A DNA stretch of 64,000 nt from Larus michahellis (taxonomy: Eukaryota > Chordata > Aves > Charadriiformes > Laridae), in assembly GCF_964199755.1 (NCBI RefSeq), contig NC_133903.1, positions 1,679,001 to 1,743,000 of the forward strand. The letters are read 5' to 3'. Shown here in pieces: positions 21,845 through 35,864 of this stretch. The position numbers and the translations under genes are program-made. How positions within the stretch are numbered: position 1 is the stretch's first letter; each line of letters opens with the position of its first letter. Below the pieces are notes generated by a model. The model did no database searches. It was not told the DNA's origin and was given only the letters and a program-made list of their open reading frames with translations.

Positions 21845-21910
21845 TGGGCAATGCCTTGGGCCGAGTCATTTTATGTCTCTGTGCCTCCACATCCCCGTTT
21901 GCAAGGCAGC
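21845..21910 (+). repeat. MIR-like SINE relic
   Basis: The order CCTTGGGCCGAGTCATTTTA, TCTCTGTGCCTCCACATCCC and CGTTTGCAAGG parallels the MIR/CORE-SINE 3' consensus (cttgggcaagtcacttaa, ctctgtgcctcagtttcc, catctgtaaaatg). It is strongly diverged, consistent with an amniote-age insertion. The edges are approximate. Confidence 0.6.
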
Positions 21911-23689
21911 AGAGGGAGTTCACCTTTGGAAAGCATTTTGTTAGGAATATGCAATATCAGCAAGCTTATGTTGTTGACCACCTACATTGTCTTCATTTGC
22001 TGTCACCTTTCCTGGCTCCGCTTTAATCTTCTCTAGGGCTTGGACATGTCCTCCACCCTGGGACTGGCCAGTAGCCACAGATGAGTTTTGCAGAGGACTG
22101 AGTTATGCATAATTGTGTAAAAACTACCAGCTCTCCCACTTTCACATGACTCCAGGAGCGGGAGTTTTAGAAAACATAAAAAAAATACAAAGATAACTGG
22201 GATCTGGTCACAAGGCTTGGAAGTGATGTTACTTTTTTAAAAATAACCTTCTTGCCCCTCGTTTTCGTGATGAGGTAATGCCTGCCCATGTCTCCAGCTG
22301 AATGAAAGGAACTTTCCAACTTGCGCCGCCTGTTAACTCACCCTGCCAGCGGCATTAGCAAACCTCGTGCCAGTAGAGCAAGTGGAAGCATTTTACACCC
22401 AGTTCTTTCCAAAAAGGTGCCCAAAACAAACTCGTGCAGTAAAAATGAGCACACAATTTCGGTAATTTCAAGAGGAGTCTCTAGCGCTGGCGACAACGCT
22501 ATTGCAACGGGCTATTGAACCACGCTCTCCAAAGGGTCGCTCTACTCCCAGGGCGTTTGTTCAAATCCGAGGAGTCCCTGCAGGACCTTAAAATTATTTT
22601 GCCACAGTGGATGCTACCTGGATGCAAAACCTCCTGGCGAATCCAGCCTAGCTCTTGCGATATTCCCAGCCCTGTGAATAAGAGGGGGGAGTATCCAATA
22701 TCCCAATTATACAGGCTTGACAAGAAAAGAGTTTTGATTTTTTCCTTCAGAGAAATTTCCCAGGGCAAAGCAAGCTCGTCACTTGCATTTGCTACCAACC
22801 CAGCCTGGGTGCCATCCTGAAGTAATGATCCATGGCCATCCGTTACGCAGAGGCTGAGAAAAAGTGGATTGTCACGGATCGTGGCTTCTCGACAGGCCAA
22901 CCTTTTCAGAAGGAAAAGTTCAGCAGAAGTGGGAAAGTTGACTGGTGGGTTTTTTTTTTTTGGTTTGTTGTTGGTTGTTTTTTTTTTTACTTGCCTGTGT
23001 GAGTTGTGAGAAAAGAGCTTTTACTCACGAGCTCTGCCCTCCTCTGTCCTTCAGAAGCCCCTGGGGCATTGCCTGTATGACTAAGCCGCGGCAAAAACTA
23101 GCTGCGAGCGTGAGTAAACCAGATAAAACTGCAGCGTAATTACAGCAATCCTCCGCATGCGAGCGCTGCTGAAGGTGTACCGTAGCATCTGTTGGGGCCA
23201 CTAGGAGCTGTAACGAAGATGCAGCGTAGGACTTTCTGTCTCTTCGCAGTGCCCAGGTGTTTGGAATTCAAACGAAAGCTTAGCTATAACGAACCCTGAC
23301 TTTTAAGGCTTGGAAACCTTCCATGAACCTTAAGAAAAATGAATAATTAAGAGAGCGAGGAAGCAGACACACCAAAATACGATGAGAGTGACTTTTCTTG
23401 GTGAACTTTTCCTTCCTCCAGATGGGACAGAGTGGAAATTTCGCCACTGCCATGAGGTGTTTAGGACAAATAGAAGAGAAAATCAGAAGAGTTGTACGAA
23501 TGTAACCAAATCTGTCAGTTTTCTCAAAGCTCTTAAACTCAGTCTATCTTTGCTCACGACGAACCTGAAGAGGAGCGTACCTGGCCCTTGGACAAGCCTG
23601 TCATACCTTCTCCATGGCTTGTGTGGAGCCAGACTGTGTTATACCCAACCAGGTGCTAATCCCTTTTTGCTTGCAATACAAAAGTTAAT
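21911..23689. other. Intergenic, no gene recognised
   Basis: T-rich tract at 22950-22990 (GTTTTTTTTTTTTGG and GTTTGTTGTTGG words). Nothing else stands out. Confidence 0.55.
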
Positions 23690-24000
23690 GGGAATTTCAT
23701 GTTGATTAAATGCGTGTAAAATGATGCTTGAAACGAGAAGTCCCCGATTAACTGACTTTTCATCAGTAAAATCAGTGTAAGTCGCATAATGTTTTTCTTG
23801 TTAAAATAATTAGTCCTCAGTCAGGGTAACTTGAAGGACTGGCTGGGTTATTTTAAGGCAGTGTGATGCTTTCTTCAAGAAAGCTCTTTTGTATTTGAAT
23901 TATTTCCAAAGTGATGCAGATAATTGCTTAATGCTTTGTCATTCTAATACATAATCCCTCAGCATCTGAATGGTATTAATGGGAGCAGAACTTGGCAAAA
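23690..24000. promoter_or_regulatory. Candidate conserved non-coding element
   Basis: Contains TTGATTAAATGCG, CCGATTAACTGAC, GTTAAAATAATTAGTCC, CAGATAATTGCTTAATGC and GGTATTAATGGG. At least five TAAT cores in 300 bases, with no repeat match. Confidence 0.35.
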
Positions 24001-24279
24001 CTACCTGTAATATTTTTTTCCCAATCTTTTCCATGCCAAAGAGAGGACATCTCGGACAACGAGGTATGCAAACTTGCTATTTTTTGCCTGCAAACTGATC
24101 CTGAAATAAAATGTATTCCTCTGGCTGCCCCTTTGGGATTGCTTTCACGTCACTTTGCTTTTAATACATTACATTTTAGCCAGGTTTAACCCAGTCAATA
24201 GGTGCACCTTGGTTTCCCAAGATAAATAACTTTACTGAGCAGAATCAGGACCCAAGACTCATTTGTCCTTCATAAAGGT

Positions 24280-24960
24280 TTGTTTTGTTTGTTTAAATAT
24301 TAGCATCCACCAGCTGTGCCAAATAGACCTTTTTCATTAGTTGTTTGATCATGGTGGGAAAAGCTATTAATTTAGTCAGTTCCCTGCAATGAGCTCTGGG
24401 GTTGCTACCAAACCCCGAACTGATGAAAACAATAAATGCTAGACTGTATTAACTGTAAAGGTTAATCCATAAATCAAAGGGAAATGTCAGATGCCTTTTA
24501 ACATTGATTGAGATGTAATTTGGTGTTGGTAGTGATATGTTTGTTACATAAATTCACAAATGCACTCAATTCCCGTTAGGAGTCCTGGTCTTTGTAACTT
24601 AAAACAAATTAAGTAGTTTGTTTTATTTATATAACCATATAAAGATTGATTACTTCATTCTGTTTAAGTTACGACACATCACCGATTTTAAAATAAGTGA
24701 CTATTAATACCCAGATCTTCTTCCAGGGTACGTTTGACTTGGTATGAAAATGAATATGCTGTTGTGTTTCCTGAAAGTATGCCATTGCCTTAAATACGCG
24801 TAAGGCAGTCGTTCCTTTTAATTTTTGGTTTTGATTCATGTTTTTCAAATTACAGCCTAAGAATTAGCCTTTGTATAGATGTGCTCAGAAGTATACAACA
24901 TATTTTCTATATTATGGATACCTCAAATTTAAATATGTAATATAAAACAACAAATATGAG
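24280..24960. promoter_or_regulatory. AT-rich block, possible cluster of regulatory elements
   Basis: Nearly 700 bases of AT-rich, non-repetitive sequence with TATTAATTTAGTCAG, TTAACATTGATTGAG, AGATTGATTACTTC and ACTATTAATACCC. There is no open frame of note. It could be one or several enhancers or simply AT-rich intergenic DNA. Confidence 0.25.
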
Positions 24961-26734
24961 GGGGAAATGCCACAAATTAGATCAGAATGGAACGCAGTAA
25001 CTGACGCCAAAACAGCAAGGCAAAGATCATTACGGTGGTTCATGGAAACGTTTCTTTCCACTACTTTTCATGAAAGAAATGTGAGGCCAGGGAATTCTTC
25101 ACTCGGTGCAGAGGAGAATCAGGTCAGCAGGCCTCAGAGTATAAACAAACACCACCAACCTTTTGAGCTGCATAGACCCAAGGAAATTGCAGAAGAAAGT
25201 CTTCAAGAACAGGAGCATCACTCCCAGGTCACTGTTAGCCAGAAATGGAAGCCACCGGGCTTTTTCCCTGGCTGTCACCTGGGTGGGCAGGGTGCTGGAG
25301 CTGCCAAAGCTTCCAAACACTGCGGAGTCCATGGCTCAATCTTTACATCACGTGTCTTTCTTAGAGAGAATCACAAATGATACAGTTTAATAGGATAATC
25401 GCTGCATGAAGTCCGTGGGAGTAATATTTTAAAGGCAGTCAGGTAGAAGATCACAATCATTTTCTTCTGCTTAATTGAGCAGAGCCAACAGCGTGAATGC
25501 TTTCCCCCGAATTCCTGAAGGGCATCGATCCAAACAGGCATCCAGAATGCTTGTAGTGAGATTAAGACGTATAAGGACACAAGACTCGGTCAATTTAAAA
25601 GTGCCCCAAAAGTTCTTCATTCCACCGTAACGGGACTCTTGGGAGCTTGGCAAAGGCAGGCGGGTATTTCACCAATGGAGACGGGCCGGGCAGCACCCTC
25701 CCGGGTGGACATGCCGGTTAACTCGTCATGGCTCTAAGCCCTGAGCCACCTCCTGATCAACCTTAAAAAGGAGATTTTGTTGTCTGTCTCCCTCCATCTG
25801 TGCACACAGATTGCAATGAGAGAAAACACCTTCTTTCCTTACCTGGATTTCATATTTGCTTGCAAATGCCTCATGAATGTAATGAGACATTGCAGGAACG
25901 GTTGGCTTACCTCCAACAAGTCTTGGCCTATATATGAAATTTTAGGAGGGAAATTCCCGGACTCGCATGAATCCCTCTCTGCAGCTCCTGGCAGAGGCCG
26001 TGGTGGGCACAGGTAGACACCTAGGTAAGAGGGCAGCAAATAAAGGCAATATCCTCAAGCTCAGTTGGCTGCACCTTCTGCTTCTGCCCTCCCATGGCAG
26101 CTCAGAGGAGCGTGTGGAGGCCACAAGAGCTGGGGAAAGGCAGAGAGCGTGGGGACAGAGGGTGACGTGCCCCAGCGTCGCTCTGCAAGCGGGGGGGGAT
26201 CTGCACGGTGCTGGCATTCCCCAAGCCCTGGGGACAGTCTGCCGTGGCTATCTAAATTAGGTCCTCAGAAGAAGGCAGAGAAGGAAAGATGCAGAAGGAG
26301 ATTAAGACCACCCCTGACCTCCGACTGACTCCCACGGCTCTGCGTTTTGTCCTCAGAAGGAAGCGGAAGAATGTCTTTGTAATCTGAAGCAATGCAGTCG
26401 AACATGACCCACAGATCTGCACGCAGGAAAGGCATTCTGGCAAACATTGCCATGTATTTTGCTGGGAAGAGCAAATCTCTGTGCTAACATAAGTCCGTCT
26501 CTCTGTCCACACTCTGTCTGGGGCTTTCTTTTATTACGGGCTTTTCCTCTTAACGGAAGATTACAATTTACGGATTTTTTCAGCTACATTTACTCTATTT
26601 ATATACAGTGCTCTAATCAAACGTTCAATACTCCTCACCTTCAAGGATGGAATCGTAATGAGTGTATAATGAACTACGCCACAGACACTAGTTCCCATGC
26701 CTTTTAAACTAGCTTCAACAACTCTGAAATCTTT
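24961..26734. other. Intergenic, no gene recognised
   Basis: Weak open frames only, including one of 137 codons near 24967 on the + strand without a domain or splice-site support. Confidence 0.55.
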
Positions 26735-26900
26735 GGCGTAGATTAATGGAGCCCTGCTGATTCACATGGCTATTGTCTCTGGAAATAAATGAAAATCATA
26801 TTAATATTCACAATGTCATTCACTCGTATGCTAATAGGAAGGATTGCAGAATAAACTACAAAGACAAACACAAAAAGATGCGTGGCTACGGTAAATCTCA
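26735..26900. promoter_or_regulatory. Candidate conserved non-coding element
   Basis: TAGATTAATGGAGCCCTGC, AAATCATATTAATATTCAC and CGTATGCTAATAGG (octamer-like ATGCTAAT) in 165 bases; no repeat similarity. Confidence 0.3.
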
Positions 26901-27837
26901 AGGACAGGAATAATAAAGAGTGTTGGATGGAGAAGGACCTCTCAAACCATCAACTTTGGGGAATTCTTCCTACTATCCAACTATCACTCACATGAAATAC
27001 AGAGGCCAGCTCGCTTACCAGTTATCGTGGCCACATTCTTGTCCCATGGGCCAGTGCAAATGGCAAGGAAAACAAAAAGAGGGCAAGAAAGTCTGCAGAG
27101 GCTGAGGTCCCCTTGCTGGTGGAGAGAGGAGTGACCTGCTGGGAGCTGAGCTGCATCCCTACCCATGGCGACGAGTTTGATCGGCCACAGCTGGGGGTCA
27201 TCAGACTTTCATAGCAGTCAGCAGCAGGTGACGAAAAATTCCTTCCTGCTCCGCCTTCACCCCTGGATCATCTCAGGTGAAACATTTTGATCAGTGCAAT
27301 GCTTCAGGGAGATTTTCCAAGTCAAATGTCACCGGACTTTTTCTCGTCTTTGCTTTCTTTTTTTTTAAAATTTTTTTTTGAAAATCGTTTCCTTGATTTC
27401 TCTGGCACTGATTCAACCCCTTGGATTTGCCAGCTCAGGACTAGAAAGCGTAGGTTCCTCCTGTAGGGATCTGAACCCAGTACATTGCTTACATCTGGCC
27501 GCTTGTAAAGAAAAAGGAGCTATACAACAAATTACACACTCATCCCTGGACTAGTCCTCCTATCTCACGCTAGACACCAGGAGTGATATCACCTACTTCG
27601 CTGAACCTGCTCTGGTGGGACCCTGTTCAATCATGTGCAGAACTCCCCGTCTGAAGTTCCCGCTGGTGTGGCAATACCAGCATCGGCGGGCTGCGAAGAC
27701 AGGAGTAACACTGGGCTTTGCCCTGCTGCTGTCATCTTGGGATGCTTGAATACAAACATCCAGAACATTTTCCCTTTAGAACAAACCATGCATTCCTCTG
27801 TCTAGCTGAATTATTTTCTATATTAAATAAATCAATG

Positions 27838-27890
27838 AGCAAAAAAAAAACAAAAACAAAAACATAAAAAACCCACAAAGGAAAGAGAAC
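27838..27890. repeat. A-rich low-complexity tract (CAAAAA-type)
   Basis: A run of ten A then repeated CAAAAA units and ATAAAAAACCC. No retroelement body is recognised before it. Confidence 0.6.
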
Positions 27891-28469
27891 AGAACACACA
27901 GACACAGAAGCTAGGAGCGGGGGGACTGCTAATTCCCCGTTTCTTTTTTATAGCCTGGTCACAGAAGAGTTGAATTGGATGTCAATTATTCATTAGGAAT
28001 TAGAACCAACGTGGATCTTTTTTTTTTTTCCCCTTCTATTTGCTAATTCTTTTCTCTGAGCTGTTGTTTCTCCTGTACTGCTGATGGCATCTACAGCACC
28101 GAAGGCCAGAGCCAGGCCAGGTGTGAGAAGACACCACAACACCGAGGTCCAGCCCCTTCTCCACGTCCGAGTTCAGTGCGGGCAGCAGGGTCCCTCGCCC
28201 GGTTTTAGATGTGAGAGCTGCTGCATGAAAACCACGGAGCGCACAATAAACATGTGGAGGGGGCAGGGCAGGTATGCAGTCCTTCGGCCTTAGGAATGTT
28301 TTAGCTCCCATTTTAAACTAATTCCCATATAGTAATAGGGTGACATCCCGGCAGAGGAGCTTGTCTTGCGTGTAAGCAGAGCTTCCTGGAGCCTTCCCAC
28401 ACCTCAGGCTTTTTTTTTTCCCACACGCAAGCCTGAAGCACTGAAGACCTTACTTTCCAGCCAAGAAGT

Positions 28470-28550
28470 CCTCATAGAAGCCTCACAGCAACAACTTGGG
28501 TGAAACGCTGTTTTACGGCGGAGGGAAGCTGTCTGAACTGAGCTATTTAA
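28470..28550 (-). repeat. L2/MIR-like 3' relic (antisense)
   Basis: GCCTCACAGCAACAACTTGG followed by TTTTACGGCGGAGGGAAGCTG resembles the reverse complement of the L2/MIR tail (cctcacagcaaccctgtgag ... ccattttacagatgaggaaactg). Diverged; boundaries approximate. Confidence 0.4.
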
Positions 28551-28972
28551 GATACAATTCAGCCGGATGAGTCTGAAAAGCTCTTGAGTTCATCTGTATC
28601 TTAACTGGTCCAAGATCGTGTCCCTTAACCCCTGGCTAGTCTCATAGACGATTTCCAAAATCTGCTGTTGAGTGGGGAAAAAGTTCTGACTCAGTCTGGT
28701 TTTGGCCCTCCCCTTGGCAGGAGACACATCTCGTCACTTGCCAGCACTGCGACCTGGTTAGGGCAGCAGCGCTGAAGTCCCCGAGCAGAGCTGACGAGTA
28801 TAAATAAGGGACAGTTGTCACATTTGGTTACAGGAGGGCAGCAGAGAGGAAGGTTGCCTGCAGCAAGAACAGCCAGGCTGAGACAAACTCTCCCATTGTT
28901 TGGGGTCATCTGGTCTACAAACTGTTTCACATGAGAAAATTAGATTATGCCAAACCAACTTCTTTGGAGTAC

Positions 28973-28991
28973 TTTTTTTTTTTTTTTTTTT
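28973..28991. repeat. Poly-T tract
   Basis: Nineteen T in a row. Similar shorter runs occur near 6170, 28019, 31750 and 47022, and A runs near 41358 and 51894; these are simple homopolymer tracts. Confidence 0.8.
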
Positions 28992-29640
28992 AGTCCTGCA
29001 TTAAAAGGATGGAAGCAATCGTAAATCTGGAAGCAATCACACACACATCACTTAGAAATGCTCTGCCTCAGTGCAAGAGAAACAGAATACATCAGTGCTG
29101 ATTGGCCTGAGGTATCTCTCCCCCCACCAAGCCCATGTCCCAGACAAGTTAAATGTTTCATTAATTAGGCGCTAACTATGGTTAAAATTAGGAGAGCTGC
29201 AAGGATCTCTCCTCCTCCTCCTTCAGACTAATCCCCTGATTAAAAGCAGGGCCCCCGGTTTGGGCTCTCAGGGTGGCTCTGCATTGCTGGTTTGCATTTG
29301 CTGAGTTTGGGGTTTGAGTCATTCTGGTGGGGTCTGTGGGGCAGAAAGGGATTTGGGTTTGGTGCCAGAGCAGGGCACAAATGGTGGGAGCGGGCTGGAG
29401 GAAGGGGACACGGCTGTGTCCAGAGGACCATGCTGTGTGTGATGGGTGTGCATGCACCCAACCGCCCTCATGAGCCCGTGGAAAATCCCAACCGTGTATC
29501 AACAGAAACTGGGCAAAACCCACCATCGTCCTCAAAGGAAAGTGTCTCTGGGGAGGGACACTCTAGGATATCCGCCATGTCCTTTACTCACACATGGAGA
29601 AATGGCAGAGGCCACAACCCACCTCAAGCCCTCACAGGCA

Positions 29641-29733
29641 CCCATCTCCTCCATGATCCTCCTGGAGCTGGGACACCATCCCCAGCTCCTCCATGATCCT
29701 CCTGGAGCTGCAACACCATCCCCAGCTCCTCCA
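29641..29733. repeat. Minisatellite, 40-bp period, about 2.3 copies
   Basis: The phrase CTCCTCCATGATCCTCCTGG recurs exactly 40 bases later (CCATGATCCT at 29651 and 29691), and a third partial unit begins CCAGCTCCTCCA near 29722. The two full copies differ at only a few positions (GGGACACC against GCAACACC), so the duplication is recent or homogenised. Confidence 0.85.
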
Positions 29734-32700
29734 CAGCTCTGCAAGGGAAAATGCAAAGAAAGACAATGCTCCAGCCAGGAGAAGTCTACCTTTGAGGGTG
29801 CTGTCTTATTCCCCTGGGGAGGCTGAAAGCTCCTTACTCCTCCCAGGCTCTTGGGTTTGACTCTGACTGTACGCAAAGCCGGCTGTTTTGCAGCACCATT
29901 CGCCTAAAAGGGATCAGCATAGGGATCTCAGGGCTGTTTTCTTTTTAAGAAACAGAGAGAAGATCTCCTCCATCTATCCATCCAAAGGGCTGTCAGACTG
30001 TGATATTAATCAGAAAACAATGGTTTTGGCAAGCCATTCTGTCAAGAAACAAAAGCAAACCTGGCCATTGAAGGCGAGCGGTGAGGGAAGCACACCAGAA
30101 AACAATGGGGATATTCTCTACTAACCACAAAACCCCAAGTTTTCTGCCATATTCTGTTTTCCATAAATATTGGCCTCGTTTTAATGTAGAGCAGCCAAGA
30201 GTTGCTTGTATGAATTCAGCCTCCCTAACCAAGAGCTTTAATCAGCTATAAATAAAGTTACCATGACAGACAATAACAAATCTAAATTAACAGTGCTGAG
30301 GTACATTCTAGCACCTTTCAACAAACCAGAAAACCAGGAAAGGGTGCTGTGAGGCTGTTGCTTCCAGGCAAGAAACCAGTACCTCATTAGGTGTAGTGAA
30401 CAACACACAGGGAATAGCCGGGGGAAGGATGGAGCCTTGCCTGCCTTACAGCATCCAACGCTTCAAGAATCAAACCCCCAAATTGCTTAAAATACCTGCA
30501 ATTTTGCTCAAACCCATCCCCCCTGGTCAACACCTTCTCCATATTTCGGTTTTTCTCTATTTGCCTTTCAGCTTTTGACAACGAGGGGTGACTTGGGACA
30601 TATCGAGCAAGTTTTGTTCCCCATAAGTCCAGAGGGTTGAAGATGATGTTCTCATAATGAAAAGCTGAAATTGTGACATGGTGACTCAGCTCCAGGAGCT
30701 GGGGCATTTTCATACATCAACTACAATGAGATTGGCATTAAGGTCCAAAGAGCTGGAAGGTCTGAGGATGCCACAAGCACCGGTGAAATGTTGTGAAGCC
30801 CCCATGCGCTGGTCCTTGGCTAGCAAACGTGCTTTCTCAAGAAGTACCAGGGGACGAATATTTACAAGCAAAGAGCACCTTATTTTTAGCTTTGAACGGG
30901 AGGTGCCGGGGAGTAACTTCCCAAAGCAGAGAATCAACATTATGTAAAGGAAAGCGCCCACCTACCAGAGCTCCAGGACTATTCCCTCTGGGAAGCAGGA
31001 CTGCCATACGAAGTTGTAGAAAGGGACTTCAGTTTTTGGACCAGCCCTACAAGTTGATGTTCCATCTGATTTTTTAACACACACGATCTGGAACTGGAAA
31101 AAAATACCTTAAATTTCACTCAAACAAAACATTCCAAGGAAAAATCAACCACAAAATATTCAATTTCCATTATTCCTCTCTCCTTGAAGCACAAGCATGT
31201 TTAGATCCACCTCTACAGAAAAGTTCCAACAAAAATGCTGGAAGCGAAGCGAAGAAAAGCTTCATCTTGAGAACCTTGCAAAGCGAAGATCAGAGCATTT
31301 TGAATTATTATTCTGAATTAGTGTTAGCTATCATCTTCTCTTGGCTGAAGCACCTGAGAAATGCGATTTAATTTACAAGCCTGTCAGAGGGACTCGCATC
31401 CACGTTTTTTTCTTTTTTTTTGCTAATGAAGTACTTGGCCACGAACATTCACCCAGTTCACATCCCAACACCTCGCCAGCTTTGACCCTGTTTACCTCGT
31501 GCGAGCTGATTCCCTCCCAGCCCGAAGTGGGGATGGCTGGAGGCAGGGGAGATACCAAATAAACAATGTTTGTAATATTACCCCACAGCAAAAGGAGCTA
31601 CGATACATTATTTTAACTCTCCCACTGTGCCAGGGAACTTCATCAAAGTGCGTGACCTTGGGAATCATGTGCTATGGCACCCTGCCAGAAACAAACAGCG
31701 AGTTTAAAGTCAAGCAGTGGTTTCAATGCTTTTTTTTCTGTTTGTTTTTTCTTTTTTTTTTTTTTTTTGCTTTTACTGGCATTGAACTCTTAATGTTAGT
31801 TTAACATACTTTTTGTCTCTAATATTAATATGTACGGATATTTACAGAAAAAACAGGGTGAATTACAGTGGAAGGGAAGATGCTGGAGTCACGCTGCTGA
31901 AGTTCAGCTCGTAAAGAGGAAAAAGAAAGTCCTAATGTTATTTCAGCTGGAATAGCTGCTAAAATCACTACTAGCAGCTTTCCGTGCTGAGAACAGTATC
32001 TTTAGCCTGGTCGATGCTTCTGAGATCCTGGGATAAAATGAATTGCAAGGAACTTTTTTCTAACTGGGAAACCGGACCTGAGTTTCCATCATGAGCCTCA
32101 GTGACTGTCATTACAACCTGCCAAAAATCCAGCCTAAAGAAGACTAAAGCCTGGAGAAAGCAGCGGCGCTCTCATTACCACGGATAGGAAGGGAAATATG
32201 TTTTTTCATTGGCTGCTCAATAAGATCATACGCAGTTTGGCATCTGGCGACTAGAGATTCCATCTCTCCCAACAACGGAGCAACCAAAAAAAAAACCCAC
32301 CCCTTATAGTAAAAAATCCCACCAGCCTGAGAGAGCGAGAGCTGGGGCTCGCGCTCGGGAGGCCAAGCCGTGGAGTGCTCTGAAGTTTTTCCATGTAGAT
32401 GTGCCAAAGACTGTGTTTGCCTCATGTACTTTTTTTTTGCTCAAGAGCGGAGTTCAAAAGGGTGAGTCTTGTTGTGATTAAAGCCCTATTATCTTTTGAC
32501 GAGACTTGTGGCAGGCTTTCTCGGTAAATTGACGGGGTTTTGTGGTTGTTATAAGTACTCGGAGGGTTCCATGGATACATTTGACAAAATTAGAGGGAAA
32601 ACATCCATCCCCCACCCCAAGCTTTGGGGGTGGGGAGCTGATGCGGGCAGAAGCGCGATTGCTGGTGGGCAGAGGTAGCAGCGCAACACGGGTCATAAAA

Positions 32701-35700
32701 AAGGCACCGCTGGAGTCAGCGGACAAGGGAGGGTGAGGGCAGCAGAGCAACTGTTCTGGCCAAACGGCCGCGCGTTAGGACGCGGGGGAGCCACCTGCTA
32801 CGGCTGAGAAGGGATCAGCAGCTCTGAAACAGGTGAACGAGGCAGCACAGAAAAAGGTTGTTCCAGTAGCAACAGTGCACGGATGACAGCACCCATCAAC
32901 AGACAAACCCAGGACAGCGGAGAGGTTTTCTTTTCCCCATAGCCGATTCTTCTGCTGTTTTGCGCCTCTGACGGGCTATGACACAGACATCTGCCTGGAT
33001 AAAGGACGGGAGGGTTTAGACCCTCCCAATCTGGTCATTTTTCAAACAGCTCAGTTAATATTTTTTCAATGAGCGAAAAATAAACTACAGGACAAAAACT
33101 GTTCTGAAATATTTTCAGTCACAAAAAAAAAACAACCCCAAGGAATAAAGACAAGGGAATAATTTTGATTAAATAGATTCTTTCAGTGTTTCTTATATGA
33201 GATGTTGTATTCTGAAAACCTTTGCAATTCATGTTTTGATGCTTCCCAAAGCTGAACTCTTTGATTTCTTGTTTTGCAAAAAGTGGTTTTCTTCTCATAA
33301 AAATCACTTCACAAACCTCGTGAAGGATAAATAGCCTGAAAATGAAAGACAACGCTGCATTTTCAGTCAGACAAAAACATGCCTGGTTAACCAAAATGAA
33401 AAATTTCGGGGAGGGGGGAGTGTTTTGCTTCATTTCATTCAAAAATTTCCACAAGCCTCTTCCACTTCAACGGGCTTCTCCCTCGGCTTCGCTTGGTTTT
33501 TCCCGGTTTGGCCTCAGAACCACCCCAGGTCCTTCGTGGCGCAGGTCTATCAGTCAGGGTCTCCTCTCCTGCCTGGGAGCCGCTGAAGCGGGAGGAGGGC
33601 CGTGGCTGGGCTGCCTGGCGGCGAGGGGGACGGGCTGTTCCCACGGCGGGCAGCAGCGTGGCAGCCCAGGAGCCACCCTTGGCCCATGCCCGGAGGAGCT
33701 CTTTGTTCAGGAGAGGGACAGGCAGCTCCAGCGTGGTCTGGTCTGGTCTGAGTTAAGCCAAAGTTGAAGCAGCCAACATTTCTAGTGACGTCCCTCGCAA
33801 AGGAGGGGAGGGGAAGGCTGACTGGAGATGGGGCTCATTGCAGTGGACGGCATGCAGATGCACATACATATATATATTTGGTGAGCCACACATCTCTGTG
33901 GTGTCTACATAGGAGATTGCCCTTTGGGTTTCCTTCACTACCAAGCAAGACATAGTCAAGATACTCATTGCTGTCTAAGCATGACTTGTGTCTGTTGATG
34001 CAGCTTTCTCAGTTGGGTCAGATGAATGTAAGCGCTCGTTTCTATAAGCGGACCGTGGCAGGGATGTAGGATGTAGGGTGAGTACCGTAGACACTGAACC
34101 GTGGACACAAAATGGGGATGAATTTAGTTCCCACCCAAAAACCCCCTGTGAGGAATCATTAAACAGAGCCTGAATTGGAAATGGCTAAATAAATCTGCAT
34201 TGTGAATGGGGCTAACAGTAGATGCATTAGACCACCGGTAGGGACAGGGGCACCAGACGTGTTAGATGGTAGTTGTATTCTCAGACCTAACCCGTAGCAC
34301 AGGAAAATATGGACACTGGCCACAATCCCTGCTCTTACCCTTGCTCTCAGGACAGGAGAAAGGGAGAAAGGCAAAACTGGTACCCCATGTTAAATGTTTG
34401 AAACCAGGCTGGTTTAAATGACTGAGGAAAAAAAAAAAGGCAGGACAGAGGCCAGGGTTAACTGGAAGGAAAATGGCATGGGGATAGGTATGGATCAAAT
34501 GCTTGGCCCCTGTTTTATCTGCTCAAATGTGCTCAATAGCAGTGGAGGAACCAGACCCGAGGGGAACCGGACACGATAGCCCAACTGGGACATACATTGT
34601 AGGAGGATTCCCCAACACTGCTTAAAATATTAGGCAAACTGCTGAAATAACCAAAATACAGGCTTTGTGACCTTAAAAAAAACCAACCCTGTAGGTTTGC
34701 ATTAGTAGTAAGGCATCTGGGTTCTCTTCTCCTCTCTGAAAAATCTCTACTAGACATATTTGAAGGGGAAGCTGCATAGAGCTCTGCAGACAGCTACCAG
34801 AGTTGCCCTGCGGTACCGGTCCCATCGGGTTACCTTTCATCCAATGTCTTTTCATCCAAGCAGCACAACAGGGCGTTGCGTGTGATAGGGGTTGTGGCAT
34901 CAGCTGAAATTCTCCCGCCCGGTCGCGAGTCCCCACGACAGGTGCCAGGGGCTTAGCAGAGGAGCGGCTGCTCGCTGTGTCCATCTGCGCCTTCGGGGAA
35001 AGTAGGTTAGGGGAGTTCTCCCGGATGGAAACGCGTGGGTTTTTTGTCGCAATACCCATGACATTGCTGGTTAGAGGGGGATCACCGACAGCCTGAGGCA
35101 CTCGGTAAGAGGCTGGGAATGTTGCGGGAAAGCTGGAGGGTCCCTCGTCCCCAGAGCTCAGGTCCAGCTGAAAATGCCAACTCCTTTGGGGTAACTTTAC
35201 TACAGATTCTGTGACTTAAACCGCAGCGGAGCTTACTGCACCCCGTGCAAGGCTTTCTCTGAGAAGCCAAAATAAAGACTGTAATTCCTGTCATTATGAA
35301 AAATATAGCGGTCTCTAAATCTCGCCGAATACAGTTGATATGAGACAAATCAAACTGAACAAACAGATTTTGTGGCAGCTACAGGAGCCTTTTGTCGGGT
35401 TTCACCACATGGTGGCAATAGCAGTAAAGGTTTGACGCAAAAGATTTTTCTGGAAGCTCCCAAGCCACTTAAACTGTAAACTGGGCTGCTGTTCAGTCTA
35501 CCTTGTGGCATAATACAGCTCTATTTTTCTGTGCGGAGAAATCAACTGTCACAGCTCCCGTATCAGAACTTGTGTACACTTCTCCTTCTCACGCATCTGG
35601 TGAGGACTACAGACAATTCCCAGATTTCTTTCAGTATCTTACTCACTTCTTTTTTTCCCTCCCACCTTTTCCTCCTCCAAAACACATAATTGCAGCTTCT

Positions 35701-35864
35701 GTGAAATGTTAATTCACAGAAGGTTGTATTCTCAGAACTGGGAAAATTGCAACATTCAAGTTTTCTTTAGCAAATGAGGGAGACTTCAAAACAGAAAAGT
35801 TGCCTAAATCTTCCAGTAAGGTCAGATATTTGTCTACCAGTTTAATTGCCAGCAGAAATAAAAT

